In this document: piece after piece, positions 9,701-20,672 of the stretch
Position numbering within the stretch: position 1 is the stretch's first letter
How the letters are laid out: the number at the start of each line of letters is the position of its first letter
NCBI RefSeq assembly: GCF_009870125.1
Contig: NC_046683.1
Location: 37,401,869-37,465,868 of the forward strand
Direction: 5' to 3'
DNA: 64,000 nucleotides
DNA from: Drosophila pseudoobscura
Taxonomy: Eukaryota > Arthropoda > Insecta > Diptera > Drosophilidae
Notes under the pieces: model-generated
The model's input: the letters and a program-made list of their open reading frames with translations, nothing else
What the model was told of the DNA's origin: nothing
The model's database searches: none
Program-made: the position numbers and the translations under genes

Positions 9701-10330
9701 CTGTTCATCCCACTTTTGTTTCGTCACTGGAACGACTCTGTTTAAGACGAGATGAATGAAATTTTTGTATCATCTCCGATCGACAGTAACGATCCGTAAA
9801 TCGACGAAATAGTATCGATTAGAGTTCTTATTGATTGATGCGGTATTCTCGGCAGATTGAACAATGTGGAAATATTATTCGTGAAAATCAAATAATCGTT
9901 GTCATATACTCGTTTTAGGCCAGCCATGGCCTTTTCATAATTTGCCTCGGTGACTTGGAACGCCTTTATTGTTCCTAATGCTTCATCAGAGAGACACGAA
10001 ATTAAATGATTAAATTTTTCGATCACCGGTATGCTGTTGTCACTATGGACTAGTCTCTCAAAAAGGCTAATGAAATTTTTGAACTCCGAGTGTTTCCCAC
10101 TAAATTTTGGTAATGCCAATTTCGGAAGTCTAGCATGAGTTGGTTCTGAAGAAGACACTGGCTTCATCTCGCTTGCTGCGATAAGCGACATTATCTTTCT
10201 CTTGGTGACAATCGTCAGCTCTTCCAACTCGCCTGCATATGCATCATCACCTGTTATGTCCTCGATTTGCTCCTGCAAATGGTTCGCCTTTTCAATTGAA
10301 GCATTCAAGCATGCGGTAATTGCTAATTTG
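9701..10330 (-). pseudogene. Old BEL/Pao gag fragment, 5' part of the element split by BEL-1
   Basis: A minus-strand gag core related to, but distinct from, BEL-1 gag: LPKLALPKFSGKHSEFKNFI, EKFNHLISCLSDEALG and YEKAMAGLKRVYDNDYLIF. It resembles BEL-3 gag more than BEL-1. A frameshift near 9,755 is followed by VLNRVVPVTKQKWDEQ, which is cut exactly at the BEL-1 LTR at 9,700. The 5' end fades near 10,330, where a helicase fragment in the opposite orientation begins. With 2,822-3,306 it forms a single older BEL copy. Confidence 0.72.
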
Positions 10331-10339
10331 ATTAGATCG

Positions 10340-10537
10340 CTGAATTTGAAACAAAAAACCTACATATCTAACCCATGTTCTGCATAATGTGAGAAATAAG
10401 GCAGTTTTTTATGAGTTTGTTGGTGGCGGCGCAGGCGTCGGCAAGAGTAGAACCATATCTACAATTTTTCAGACCATTTCCCAGGAGTTTAATCGTAGAC
10501 CAGGATCTAACCCAGAAACTGTTAAAGTTCTGCTGTG
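10340..10537 (+). pseudogene. PIF1-type helicase scrap, probably from a Helentron/Helitron
   Basis: A plus-strand frame reads THVLHNVRNKAVFYEFVGGG and continues AGVGKSRTIST, giving a Walker A motif (GGAGVGKS) in the PIF1 helicase context, followed by FNRRPGSNPETVKVLL and a stop. FxGGAGVGKS followed by an RxPGSNP stretch fits helicases of Helitron-like elements. Only about 65 codons remain. It lies between the old BEL gag and the first RT1 fragment. This could be a relic of an autonomous partner of the DINE copies elsewhere in the window. A host PIF1 or another rolling-circle element cannot be excluded. Confidence 0.5.
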
Positions 10538-11917
10538 ATAATTACACGATCTGGTTCAGAATTTACATCCTCTACGATAAGAGGCTCCGCCAGCCCTCGA
10601 CGCTTTTGAGGCTGGGATGCCGAGAAGCAAGCTTCTGGCGAAGTTTCCTCTCAGGCCGGAGTGCGAGCATCGTCACAGTTCCGGCCTATGCTGACGACTT
10701 GCTTCTCCTCATCGAGGGAAATGCCCGTTCAGAACGCGAGCAAAAAGGTGGTAAGTTAATGTCCATCGTAAGCGCTTGGGGAGTTGAAGTCGGCGTTGCC
10801 GTTTCAAAGGCTGCGCATAGGCATACTTAGACGGCCACCAGTGGTACAGTTTGCTGGAGAAAGCCTGCAAGTATTAGCTCCCGCACATCACGGGCTTGCG
10901 TGATAAGCTGACCGGAGTCGTAGGGGCATTGTCGCGCGTACTGCGGGTCGACTGGGGTCTCAGTCCCCGCATAAAGCGGACTATATATGCCGGACTCATG
11001 GTGCCTCGGTTTGGTCTGTCGTGGACACGACACAAGTGGTTGCCAGGAGGCATCTGCTTGCGTGCAAAAGGATTATCCTGATTAGATGCCTGCCGGTATT
11101 CCGAACAGTGTCCACCATGGAGTCCCTCCGTTTGATCTGGTTGCCAGAGGCCTGGCAATCAGCTTCAAACTAAAGCGTAGCTACCCGCTGGAGGAGAGTG
11201 ATTGGCTGTACGGCGAAGATTTGGCAACTCTTAGCTGGAAGCAGAAGATGGCGACTAGACGACGGCCTGTTGTGCGAGTGGCAACGCAGATGGGATGATG
11301 GTGACTCCCCAGGTCGGGTGACGCACCGCTTCATCCCGAACGCAGGCTTCGTCACGCTCCGCGCTGGGTTCCTGCTGACGGACCATGGATCGCTCAATGC
11401 ATTTCTTCATGGAAGAAGCCTTAGCGACACGCCAGCATGTCTATGCGGCACGGAACGCGAGGATTGGCAGCACTTCCTATGTGCTTGTCCCCTCTATGCA
11501 GACTTGCGAGACCTCGATGGCCTTGGAGTGCAGTACACGGATGGCGACTGGACCTTCTCCGAAATGATGGCTTCTCAGGAGAGAATGCGGACTCTCGACA
11601 GGTTCGCCGGATTGGCGTTCTCCAGGCGACAGCAGCTGCTGAACGTGCAAGCGGCGCACGGGCTGGGTGGATTCCCTATCCAGGCCGGTCGGGGCTAAAA
11701 GGGAGGATCGAGCTGAGTCCTTAAGGTCGGTACCACGGGTTGTGCAGTTCCAAGGCTGCACATTGAGGTCGGCCCCCCCCCCTTATCGACCAGGATACTT
11801 TCAATTGGTACCGGAAGAGTCGCTATAGCTAACTGGCGCATGTTCCAGATTCCTGCGTATGTAGAGGTGGTGCGTGATAGGCTAACCTGCAAATAAACAT
11901 TAGACGCCGTGGTTGAA
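10538..11917 (+). pseudogene. RT1-like (R1-clade) ORF2 3' portion, copy 0 of the array
   Basis: The reverse transcriptase catalytic box VPAYADDLLLLIEGNARSE lies at about 10,680-10,735. A deletion or frameshift precedes LRRPPVVQFAGESL, then the thumb (LRDKLTGVVGALSRVLRVDW, IKRTIYAGLMVP) and the C-terminal R1-clade cysteine motif CLCGTEREDWQHFLCACPLY at about 11,437-11,496. The frame ends at 11,698, followed by a 3' UTR with a C-run (GGCCCCCCCCCC) and ...AAATAAACATTAGACGCCG. This copy keeps a 12-bp stretch near 11,385 that B copies 1 and 2 have lost. Several frameshifts make it inactive. The next leader starts directly at 11,918. Confidence 0.78.
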
Positions 11918-12315
11918 AGCTGAGAGATCAGATTCATTCTGTCCCTATCTACTCAAAAGCAGACGTGGTTTGAAGCGTTCCGCTGTGTCTTTTCAGTGTA
12001 GAAAGAAGCAATTTTTCCGAGTGAAAAGTGAACATAAATTGCCGCGAGATTACGCGCTGTTATCAAGTGAAATCGCGTGTTAATTTGGTGCAAAAACAGT
12101 GCAGCTATTTGCAAAATAAACGCAAAAAAACAGCGTGCGGAACTTTAGTTCGTCAACAAGTGCGAATAGTTCGACAACTAGTCGGAATAGTTCGTCAGAA
12201 AGTTCGAGTTCGAAGCTTTGGCTCGAGGTCGGAGCTTTTCGGTTCGTGTCTCCACTAGTGCCGTTTAGTGTTGAGTCGCTCCAATAGAGCGAGCCACAAC
12301 TCGCCTGGTGATGGA

Positions 12316-13356
12316 GTAGACACGGAGGCCGACGCCTGGCTAGTGTAGGGGCGAGCTCGTCGTCGAGCGTTCCCACCCGCAGGTGGGGTCGGCCGAAGTC
12401 ATCAGCCGCCAAAGAGGGAGCCAAGAAGATCGGACTTTGGATTGGGCTAACCGGAGAGCGGCCGATCCCAGCCGAGAGATGGCCGCCAACATCGCTCCCC
12501 TTTGAGGAGAAAGTGCACCTCTACCGCTGCCGCTGCCACCACCGCTGCCAGTACCCGTGCCGCCGCTGCCACCATCGCTGCCACCATCGCTGCCACCACC
12601 GCTGCCGCTGCCACATGTCCGGCAACTGGCATTGTCGCGGCAGGCTACTCGGCCATCATCGCGGAACTGTCAGCGAAAAGGATGGCGGTGAACCAGGCTG
12701 TGCTGAAGGGGCTGACGCCGCCAGAGGCTTCCATGGAAATCCTCGTCGCTACCAACCGGTACGACGAGTTGGTCATGGCCCTGGCTGGGGAAAAGGTGCG
12801 CCTGGAGGAGAGGGCAAGGATGCCGCCTCCACCGAGACCCGCTGCTGCTGCCCACACGGGCACCACTGCCGTCACAACCGCTGCGTATGCGACAGCCTTC
12901 CCAGGCCTGCCCGCACCGAGCGCCGTCGCTGCATCGATCCCAAAGCCTAGGGATACCTGGTCTGCTCTAATAAAGAGCAAGAACCCGGAGGAGACCAGCA
13001 AGGAGCTTGTGGAGCGAGTAAAGAAGACCGTGGTGCCGACTCTTGGAGTCCGCGTCCACGAGGTTCGCGAACTGAAGAGCGGAAGAGCGATTATTCGCAC
13101 CCCTTCAGTGAGCGAACTGAGGAAGGTAGTGGCCAGCAGCAAGTTCACCGAAGCAGGATTGGAGGTCAAGAAGAGGCCGGAGACCAAGCCTCAGGTCGTG
13201 GTGTATGACGTGGACACGTCCATAACACCTGAAGAGTTCATGGAAGAGCTCTTCACAAAGAACCTGGAGGAGACCATGACTGCCGCGGAGTTTAAAAAGT
13301 CGGTTCACCTGGGCAGTAAACCCTGGTCGGTCACCGACGGTCCACGATCAACGTGA
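12316..13356 (+). pseudogene. RT1-like gag (ORF1), array unit 1 part A
   Basis: ORF1 of an R1-clade element, encoding the RNA-binding protein of the retrotransposon particle. The expected start near 12,315 is spoiled: the codon after ATG is shifted by one missing A, and a 13-bp deletion follows. The frame is then open to 13,356: an Ala/Thr-rich region coded by GCTGCCACC repeats, VNQAVLKGLTPPEASMEILV, a proline-rich stretch, and the conserved gag middle (RAIIRTPSVSELRKVV, QVVVYDVDTSITPEEF). It ends early because one base is lost at GACGGTCCACG, just before the zinc knuckles. The first ~350 bp differ from units 2 and 3; the rest matches. Confidence 0.72.
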
Positions 13357-13386
13357 CGCCAGAGGTCGACGCAAAGGCACAGGAGG

Positions 13387-14286
13387 CGCGAGATCACGCA
13401 CTGTTCGCCAGTGAAATCGCGTGTTAATTTGGTGCAAAAACAGTGCAGCTATTTGCAAATTAATATTTGCAAAATAAACGCAAAAAAAACAGCCACATGC
13501 GGAACTTTAGTTCGTCAACAAGTGCGAATAGTTCGACAACTAGTCGGAATAGTTCGTCAGCAAGTTCAAGTTCGAAGCTTTGGCTCGAGGTCGGAGCTTT
13601 TCGGTTCGTATCTCCGCTAAGACTTTTGTTTCGCGTCTCCACTAGTGCCGTTTAGTGTTGAGTCACGCCAATAGAGGGAGCCACAACTCGCCGGGTAATA
13701 GAAGTAGACACGGAGGCCGACGCCAGCGACACTAGCCTGGCTAGTGTAGGGGCGAGCTCGTCGTCGAGCGTTTCCGCCCGCAGGCGGGGTCAGCCGAAGT
13801 CCTCAGCCGCCAAAGAGGGAGCCAAGAAGATCGGACTTGGGATTGGGCTAACCGGAGAGCGGCCGATCCCAGCCGATAGATGGCCGCTAACATCGCTCCC
13901 CTCTACCGCTGCCGCTGCCACCACCGCTGCCACCACCGCTGCCAGTACCCCTGCCGCCGCTGCCACCATCGCTGCCACCACCGCTTCCGCTGCCACATGT
14001 CCGGCAACTGGCATTGTCGCGGAATGCGAATGCGTGTACATCAAGTGGTTTAGATGCCGCTGCCGCTCCTTGGTCAGAACATACGCCTGCCACAGATGTG
14101 CAGGCTTCGACCACAAGGTGTCGCCATGTCGCCTGCCACCGGTGTGGACAGAACGGCCACAACGTTGCACGGTGTCCCAACCCCGTGAACTGCCGCAACT
14201 GCCGCTTCAATGCAGCACATTCCATGCTGTCAGCGGCGTGCCCGATTTACGCAGCGGTACTGGCGAGGGTGCAAGCTAGACATTAA
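13387..14286 (+). pseudogene. RT1-like second leader and internally deleted gag, unit 1 part B
   Basis: Gag codons of part A run directly into a second leader (GCACTGTTCGCCAGTGAAATC). The B gag has lost its start codon (ATA at 13,698-13,700, where 25,601 and 61,780 have ATG). It encodes the N-terminal SSSS/RRG region, then jumps by internal deletion near 14,025 from the Ala/Thr repeats to the zinc knuckles. The knuckles are in a frame reading CHRCGQNGHNVARCPNPVNC. ORF1 ends TAA at 14,284-14,286, overlapping the ATG of ORF2 (TAATG). It is non-functional. Confidence 0.72.
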
Positions 14287-15349
14287 TGTTAAGCTTCATC
14301 CAAGCTAATTGTGGCCGTGGCCGAGCGGCTGTGATAGAACTCGGAGCCATCATGCGCAGCTCTGGCTGTCAGTTCGCACTTGTCCAGGAGCCAGTTGCTT
14401 TCTGACTGCCACTCGAAGCAGTCGTTTTTTCCAAGCGGTCCGCTATACTCAAGTAAGCTTTAGGAATCAGACTAGTTTGTTAAGCTTATATATATATATA
14501 CTTAGACGGCCACCAGTGGTACAGTTTGCTGGAGAAAGCCTGCCATACAAGGGCAAGTATTTGCTCCCGCACATCACGGGCTTGCGTGATAAGCTGACTG
14601 GAGTCGTAGGGGCAATGTCGCGCGTACTACGGGTCGACTGAGGTCTCAGTCCCCGCATAAAGCGGACTATATATGCCGGACTCATGGTGCCTCGGTTTGG
14701 TCTGTCGTGGACACGACACAAGTGGTTGCCAGGAGGCATCTGCTTGCGTGCCAAAGGATTATCCTGATTAGATGCCTGCCGGTATGCCAGAGGCCTGGCA
14801 ATCAGCTTCAAACTAAAGCGTAACTACCCGCTGGAGGAGAGTGATTGGCTGTACGGCGAAGATTTGGCAACTCTTAGCTGGAAGCAGAAGATGGCGACTA
14901 GACGACGGCCTGTTGTGCGAGTGGCAACGCAGATGTGATGATGGTGACTCCCCAGGTCGGGTGACACACCGCTTCATCCCGAACGCAGGCTTCGTCTACA
15001 GCGAACGAAGGTTTGGCTTCACGCTGCGCGCTGGGTTCCTGCTGACGGACAATGCATTTCTTCATGGAAGAAGCCTTAGCGACACGCCAGCATGTCTATG
15101 CGGCACGGAACGCGAGGATTGGCAGCACTTCCTATGTGCTTATCCCCTCTATGCAGACTTGCGAGACCTCGATGGCCTTGGAGTGTACACGGATGGCGAC
15201 TGGACCTTCTCCGAAATGATGGCTTCTCAGGAGAGAATGCGGACTCTCGACAGGTTCGCCGGATTGGCGTTCTCCAGGCGACAGCAGCTGCTGAACGTGC
15301 AAGCGGCACACGGGCTGGGTGGATTCCCTATCCAGGCCGGTCGGGGCTA
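14286..15349 (+). pseudogene. RT1-like ORF2, internally deleted, unit 1 part B
   Basis: ORF2 starts at the TAATG overlap with the N-terminus of the endonuclease (SFIQANCGRGRAAVIELGAI, FALVQEP). It is cut after about 40 codons by a 60-bp piece that matches the element's own 5' end (14,395-14,460, compare 193-262 inverted). A TA dinucleotide run at 14,488-14,500 follows, then the reverse transcriptase thumb (LRRPPVVQFAGESLPYKGKY) and the C-terminal zinc motif (CLCGTEREDWQHFLCAYPLY; a Cys of the usual CACP is changed to Tyr). The catalytic endonuclease and reverse transcriptase cores are gone. A 12-bp deletion near 15,049 is shared with unit 2 only. Confidence 0.72.
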
Positions 15350-15901
15350 AAAGGGAGGATCGAGCTGAGTCCTTAAGGTCGGTACCACGGGTTGTGCAGT
15401 TCCAAGGCTGCACATTGAGGTCGGCCCCCCCCCCTATCGACCAGGATACTTTCAATTGGTACCGGAAGAGTCGTGATAGGCTAACCTGCAAATAAACATT
15501 AGACGCCGTGGTTGAAATCCCTCCCTGAGGAACCGCCACGTAAAAAAAAGCTGAGAGATCAGATTCATTCTGTCCCTATCTACTCAAAAGCAGACGTGGT
15601 TTGAAGCGTTCCGCTGTGTCTTTTCAGTGTAGAAAGAAGCAATTTTTCCGAGTGAAAACTGAACATAAATTGCCGCGAGATTACGCGCTGTTATCAAGTG
15701 AAATCGCGTGTTAATTTGGTGCAAAAACAGTGCAGCTATTTGCAAAATAAACGCAAAAAAACAGCCACGTGCGGAACTTTAGTTCGTCAACAAGTGCGAA
15801 TAGTTCGACAACTAGTCGGAATAGTTCGTCAGCAAGTTCGAGTTCGAAGCTTTGGCTCGAGGTCGGAGCTTTTCGGTTCGTGTCTCCACTAGTGTCGTTT
15901 A

Positions 15902-16999
15902 GTGTTGAGTCGCGCCAATAGAGCGAGCCACAACTCGCCGGGTGATGGAAGTAGACACGGAGGCCGACGCCTGGCTAGTGTAGGGGCGAGCTCGTCGTCG
16001 AGCGTTCCCACCCGCAGGTGGGGTCGGCCGAAGTCATCAGCCGCCAAAAAGGAAGCCAAGAAGATCGGGCTTGGGATTGGGCTAACCGGAGAGCGGCCGA
16101 TCCCAGCCGAGAGATCGCCGCCAACATCGCCCCCCTTTGAGGAGGCTCCATGCACCTCTGCCGCTGTCGCTGCCACCACCGCTGCCCGTACCTCCGCCGC
16201 CGCTGCCACCATCGCTGCCACCACCGCTGCCGCTGCCACCACCGCTGCCGCTGCCACATGTCCGGCAACTGGCATTGTCGCGGCAGGCTACTCGGCCATC
16301 ATCGCGGAACTGTCTGCGATAAGGATGGCGGTGAACCAGGCTGTGCTGAAGGGGCTGACGCCGCCAGAGGCTTCCATGGAAATCCTCGTCGCTACCAACC
16401 GGTACGACGAGTTGGTCATGGCCCTGGCTGGGGAAAAGGTGCGCCTGGAGGAGAGGGCAAGGATGCCGCCTCCACCGAGACCCGCTGCTGCTGCCCACAC
16501 GGGCACCACTGCCGTCACAACCGCTGCGTATGCGACAGCCTTCCCAGGCCTGCCCGCACCGAGCGCCGTCGCTGCATCGATCCCAAAGCCTAGGGATACC
16601 TGGTCTGCTCTAATAAAGAGCAAGAACCCGGAGGAGACCAGCAAGGAGCTTGTGGAGCGAGTAAAGAAGACCGTGGTGCCGACTCTTGGAGTCCGCGTCC
16701 ACGAGGTTCGCGAACTGAAGAGCGGAAGAGCGATTATTCGCACCCCTTCAGTGAGCGAACTGAGGAAGGTAGTGGCCAGCAGCAAGTTCACCGAAGCAGG
16801 ATTGGAGGTCAAGAAGAGGCCGGAGACCAAGCCTCAGGTCGTGGTGTATGACGTGGACACGTCCATAACACCTGAAGAGTTCATGGAAGAGCTCTTCACA
16901 AAGAACCTGGAGGAGACCATGACTGCCGCGGAGTTTAAAAAGTCGGTTCACCTGGGCAGTAAACCCTGGTCGGTCACCGACGGTCCACGATCAACGTGA
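15902..16999 (+). pseudogene. RT1-like gag (ORF1), array unit 2 part A
   Basis: The same protein as in unit 1 and open for about 365 codons, but the open frame begins at GTG. The genuine start (ATG at 15,946, MEVDTEADA) hits a stop within 12 codons because a 13-bp deletion removes AGCGACACTAGCC. The remaining frame covers the Ala/Thr repeat, the AVNQAVLKGL helix region and QVVVYDVDTSITPEEF. It ends early at 16,999 by the one-base loss seen in all array copies. A functional protein is unlikely. Confidence 0.72.
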
Positions 17000-17029
17000 C
17001 GCCAGAGGTCGACGCAAAGGCACAGGAGG

Positions 17030-17929
17030 CGCGAGATCACGCACTGTTCGCCAGTGAAATCGCGTGTTAATTTGGTGCAAAAACAGTGCAGCTATTTGCA
17101 AATTAATATTTGCAAAATAAACGCAAAAAAAACAGCCACATGCGGAACTTTAGTTCGTCAACAAGTGCGAATAGTTCGACAACTAGTCGGAATAGTTCGT
17201 CAGCAAGTTCAAGTTCGAAGCTTTGGCTCGAGGTCGGAGCTTTTCGGTTCGTATCTCCGCTAAGACTTTTGTTTCGCGTCTCCACTAGTGCCGTTTAGTG
17301 TTGAGTCACGCCAATAGAGGGAGCCACAACTCGCCGGGTAATAGAAGTAGACACGGAGGCCGACGCCAGCGACACTAGCCTGGCTAGTGTAGGGGCGAGC
17401 TCGTCGTCGAGCGTTTCCGCCCGCAGGCGGGGTCAGCCGAAGTCCTCAGCCGCCAAAGAGGGAGCCAAGAAGATCGGACTTGGGATTGGGCTAACCGGAG
17501 AGCGGCCGATCCCAGCCGATAGATGGCCGCTAACATCGCTCCCCTCTACCGCTGCCGCTGCCACCACCGCTGCCACCACCGCTGCCAGTACCCCTGCCGC
17601 CGCTGCCACCATCGCTGCCACCACCGCTTCCGCTGCCACATGTCCGGCAACTGGCATTGTCGCGGAATGCGAATGCGTGTACATCAAGTGGTTTAGATGC
17701 CGCTGCCGCTCCTTGGTCAGAACATACGCCTGCCACAGATGTGCAGGCTTCGACCACAAGGTGTCGCCATGTCGCCTGCCACCGGTGTGGACAGAACGGC
17801 CACAACGTTGCACGGTGTCCCAACCCCGTGAACTGCCGCAACTGCCGCTTCAATGCAGCACATTCCATGCTGTCAGCGGCGTGCCCGATTTACGCAGCGG
17901 TACTGGCGAGGGTGCAAGCTAGACATTAA
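17030..17929 (+). pseudogene. RT1-like second leader and deleted gag, unit 2 part B
   Basis: Matches unit 1 part B at a spacing of 3,643 bp with no difference noticed, including the lost start codon (ATA at 17,341) and the deletion to the zinc knuckles (CHRCGQNGHNVARC). ORF1 ends in TAATG with ORF2. Confidence 0.72.
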
Positions 17930-18992
17930 TGTTAAGCTTCATCCAAGCTAATTGTGGCCGTGGCCGAGCGGCTGTGATAGAACTCGGAGCCATCATGCGC
18001 AGCTCTGGCTGTCAGTTCGCACTTGTCCAGGAGCCAGTTGCTTTCTGACTGCCACTCGAAGCAGTCGTTTTTTCCAAGCGGTCCGCTATACTCAAGTAAG
18101 CTTTAGGAATCAGACTAGTTTGTTAAGCTTATATATATATATACTTAGACGGCCACCAGTGGTACAGTTTGCTGGAGAAAGCCTGCCATACAAGGGCAAG
18201 TATTTGCTCCCGCACATCACGGGCTTGCGTGATAAGCTGACTGGAGTCGTAGGGGCAATGTCGCGCGTACTACGGGTCGACTGAGGTCTCAGTCCCCGCA
18301 TAAAGCGGACTATATATGCCGGACTCATGGTGCCTCGGTTTGGTCTGTCGTGGACACGACACAAGTGGTTGCCAGGAGGCATCTGCTTGCGTGCCAAAGG
18401 ATTATCCTGATTAGATGCCTGCCGGTATGCCAGAGGCCTGGCAATCAGCTTCAAACTAAAGCGTAACTACCCGCTGGAGGAGAGTGATTGGCTGTACGGC
18501 GAAGATTTGGCAACTCTTAGCTGGAAGCAGAAGATGGCGACTAGACGACGGCCTGTTGTGCGAGTGGCAACGCAGATGTGATGATGGTGACTCCCCAGGT
18601 CGGGTGACACACCGCTTCATCCCGAACGCAGGCTTCGTCTACAGCGAACGAAGGTTTGGCTTCACGCTGCGCGCTGGGTTCCTGCTGACGGACAATGCAT
18701 TTCTTCATGGAAGAAGCCTTAGCGACACGCCAGCATGTCTATGCGGCACGGAACGCGAGGATTGGCAGCACTTCCTATGTGCTTATCCCCTCTATGCAGA
18801 CTTGCGAGACCTCGATGGCCTTGGAGTGTACACGGATGGCGACTGGACCTTCTCCGAAATGATGGCTTCTCAGGAGAGAATGCGGACTCTCGACAGGTTC
18901 GCCGGATTGGCGTTCTCCAGGCGACAGCAGCTGCTGAACGTGCAAGCGGCACACGGGCTGGGTGGATTCCCTATCCAGGCCGGTCGGGGCTA
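17929..18992 (+). pseudogene. RT1-like ORF2, internally deleted, unit 2 part B
   Basis: Appears identical to 14,286-15,349: the endonuclease N-terminus, a misplaced 5'-end fragment, the TA run, then the reverse transcriptase thumb and C-terminal cysteine motif. It shares the 12-bp deletion with unit 1 (near 18,692), which marks units 1 and 2 B as the most recent duplicates. Confidence 0.72.
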
Positions 18993-19544
18993 AAAGGGAG
19001 GATCGAGCTGAGTCCTTAAGGTCGGTACCACGGGTTGTGCAGTTCCAAGGCTGCACATTGAGGTCGGCCCCCCCCCCTATCGACCAGGATACTTTCAATT
19101 GGTACCGGAAGAGTCGTGATAGGCTAACCTGCAAATAAACATTAGACGCCGTGGTTGAAATCCCTCCCTGAGGAACCGCCACGTAAAAAAAAGCTGAGAG
19201 ATCAGATTCATTCTGTCCCTATCTACTCAAAAGCAGACGTGGTTTGAAGCGTTCCGCTGTGTCTTTTCAGTGTAGAAAGAAGCAATTTTTCCGAGTGAAA
19301 ACTGAACATAAATTGCCGCGAGATTACGCGCTGTTATCAAGTGAAATCGCGTGTTAATTTGGTGCAAAAACAGTGCAGCTATTTGCAAAATAAACGCAAA
19401 AAAACAGCCACGTGCGGAACTTTAGTTCGTCAACAAGTGCGAATAGTTCGACAACTAGTCGGAATAGTTCGTCAGCAAGTTCGAGTTCGAAGCTTTGGCT
19501 CGAGGTCGGAGCTTTTCGGTTCGTGTCTCCACTAGTGTCGTTTA

Positions 19545-20642
19545 GTGTTGAGTCGCGCCAATAGAGCGAGCCACAACTCGCCGGGTGATGGAAGTAGACA
19601 CGGAGGCCGACGCCTGGCTAGTGTAGGGGCGAGCTCGTCGTCGAGCGTTCCCACCCGCAGGTGGGGTCGGCCGAAGTCATCAGCCGCCAAAAAGGAAGCC
19701 AAGAAGATCGGGCTTGGGATTGGGCTAACCGGAGAGCGGCCGATCCCAGCCGAGAGATCGCCGCCAACATCGCCCCCCTTTGAGGAGGCTCCATGCACCT
19801 CTGCCGCTGTCGCTGCCACCACCGCTGCCCGTACCTCCGCCGCCGCTGCCACCATCGCTGCCACCACCGCTGCCGCTGCCACCACCGCTGCCGCTGCCAC
19901 ATGTCCGGCAACTGGCATTGTCGCGGCAGGCTACTCGGCCATCATCGCGGAACTGTCTGCGATAAGGATGGCGGTGAACCAGGCTGTGCTGAAGGGGCTG
20001 ACGCCGCCAGAGGCTTCCATGGAAATCCTCGTCGCTACCAACCGGTACGACGAGTTGGTCATGGCCCTGGCTGGGGAAAAGGTGCGCCTGGAGGAGAGGG
20101 CAAGGATGCCGCCTCCACCGAGACCCGCTGCTGCTGCCCACACGGGCACCACTGCCGTCACAACCGCTGCGTATGCGACAGCCTTCCCAGGCCTGCCCGC
20201 ACCGAGCGCCGTCGCTGCATCGATCCCAAAGCCTAGGGATACCTGGTCTGCTCTAATAAAGAGCAAGAACCCGGAGGAGACCAGCAAGGAGCTTGTGGAG
20301 CGAGTAAAGAAGACCGTGGTGCCGACTCTTGGAGTCCGCGTCCACGAGGTTCGCGAACTGAAGAGCGGAAGAGCGATTATTCGCACCCCTTCAGTGAGCG
20401 AACTGAGGAAGGTAGTGGCCAGCAGCAAGTTCACCGAAGCAGGATTGGAGGTCAAGAAGAGGCCGGAGACCAAGCCTCAGGTCGTGGTGTATGACGTGGA
20501 CACGTCCATAACACCTGAAGAGTTCATGGAAGAGCTCTTCACAAAGAACCTGGAGGAGACCATGACTGCCGCGGAGTTTAAAAAGTCGGTTCACCTGGGC
20601 AGTAAACCCTGGTCGGTCACCGACGGTCCACGATCAACGTGA
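19545..20642 (+). pseudogene. RT1-like gag (ORF1), array unit 3 part A
   Basis: Matches the unit 2 gag along its length, with the same GTG-opened frame, the same 13-bp deletion after MEVDTEADA and the same premature end. Confidence 0.72.
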
Positions 20643-20672
20643 CGCCAGAGGTCGACGCAAAGGCACAGGAGG

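Noticed and set aside
12502..12950. Cys/His/Arg-rich and Leu/Pro-rich frames over the gag Ala/Thr repeat (repeated in every unit)
   Set aside because: They are alternative readings of the GCTGCCACC repeat. Only the Ala/Thr frame joins conserved gag sequence.
15902..20642. 365-codon gag frames in units 2 and 3 as functional genes
   Set aside because: They open with GTG. The genuine ATG start is frameshifted by a 13-bp deletion, and they end before the zinc knuckles.
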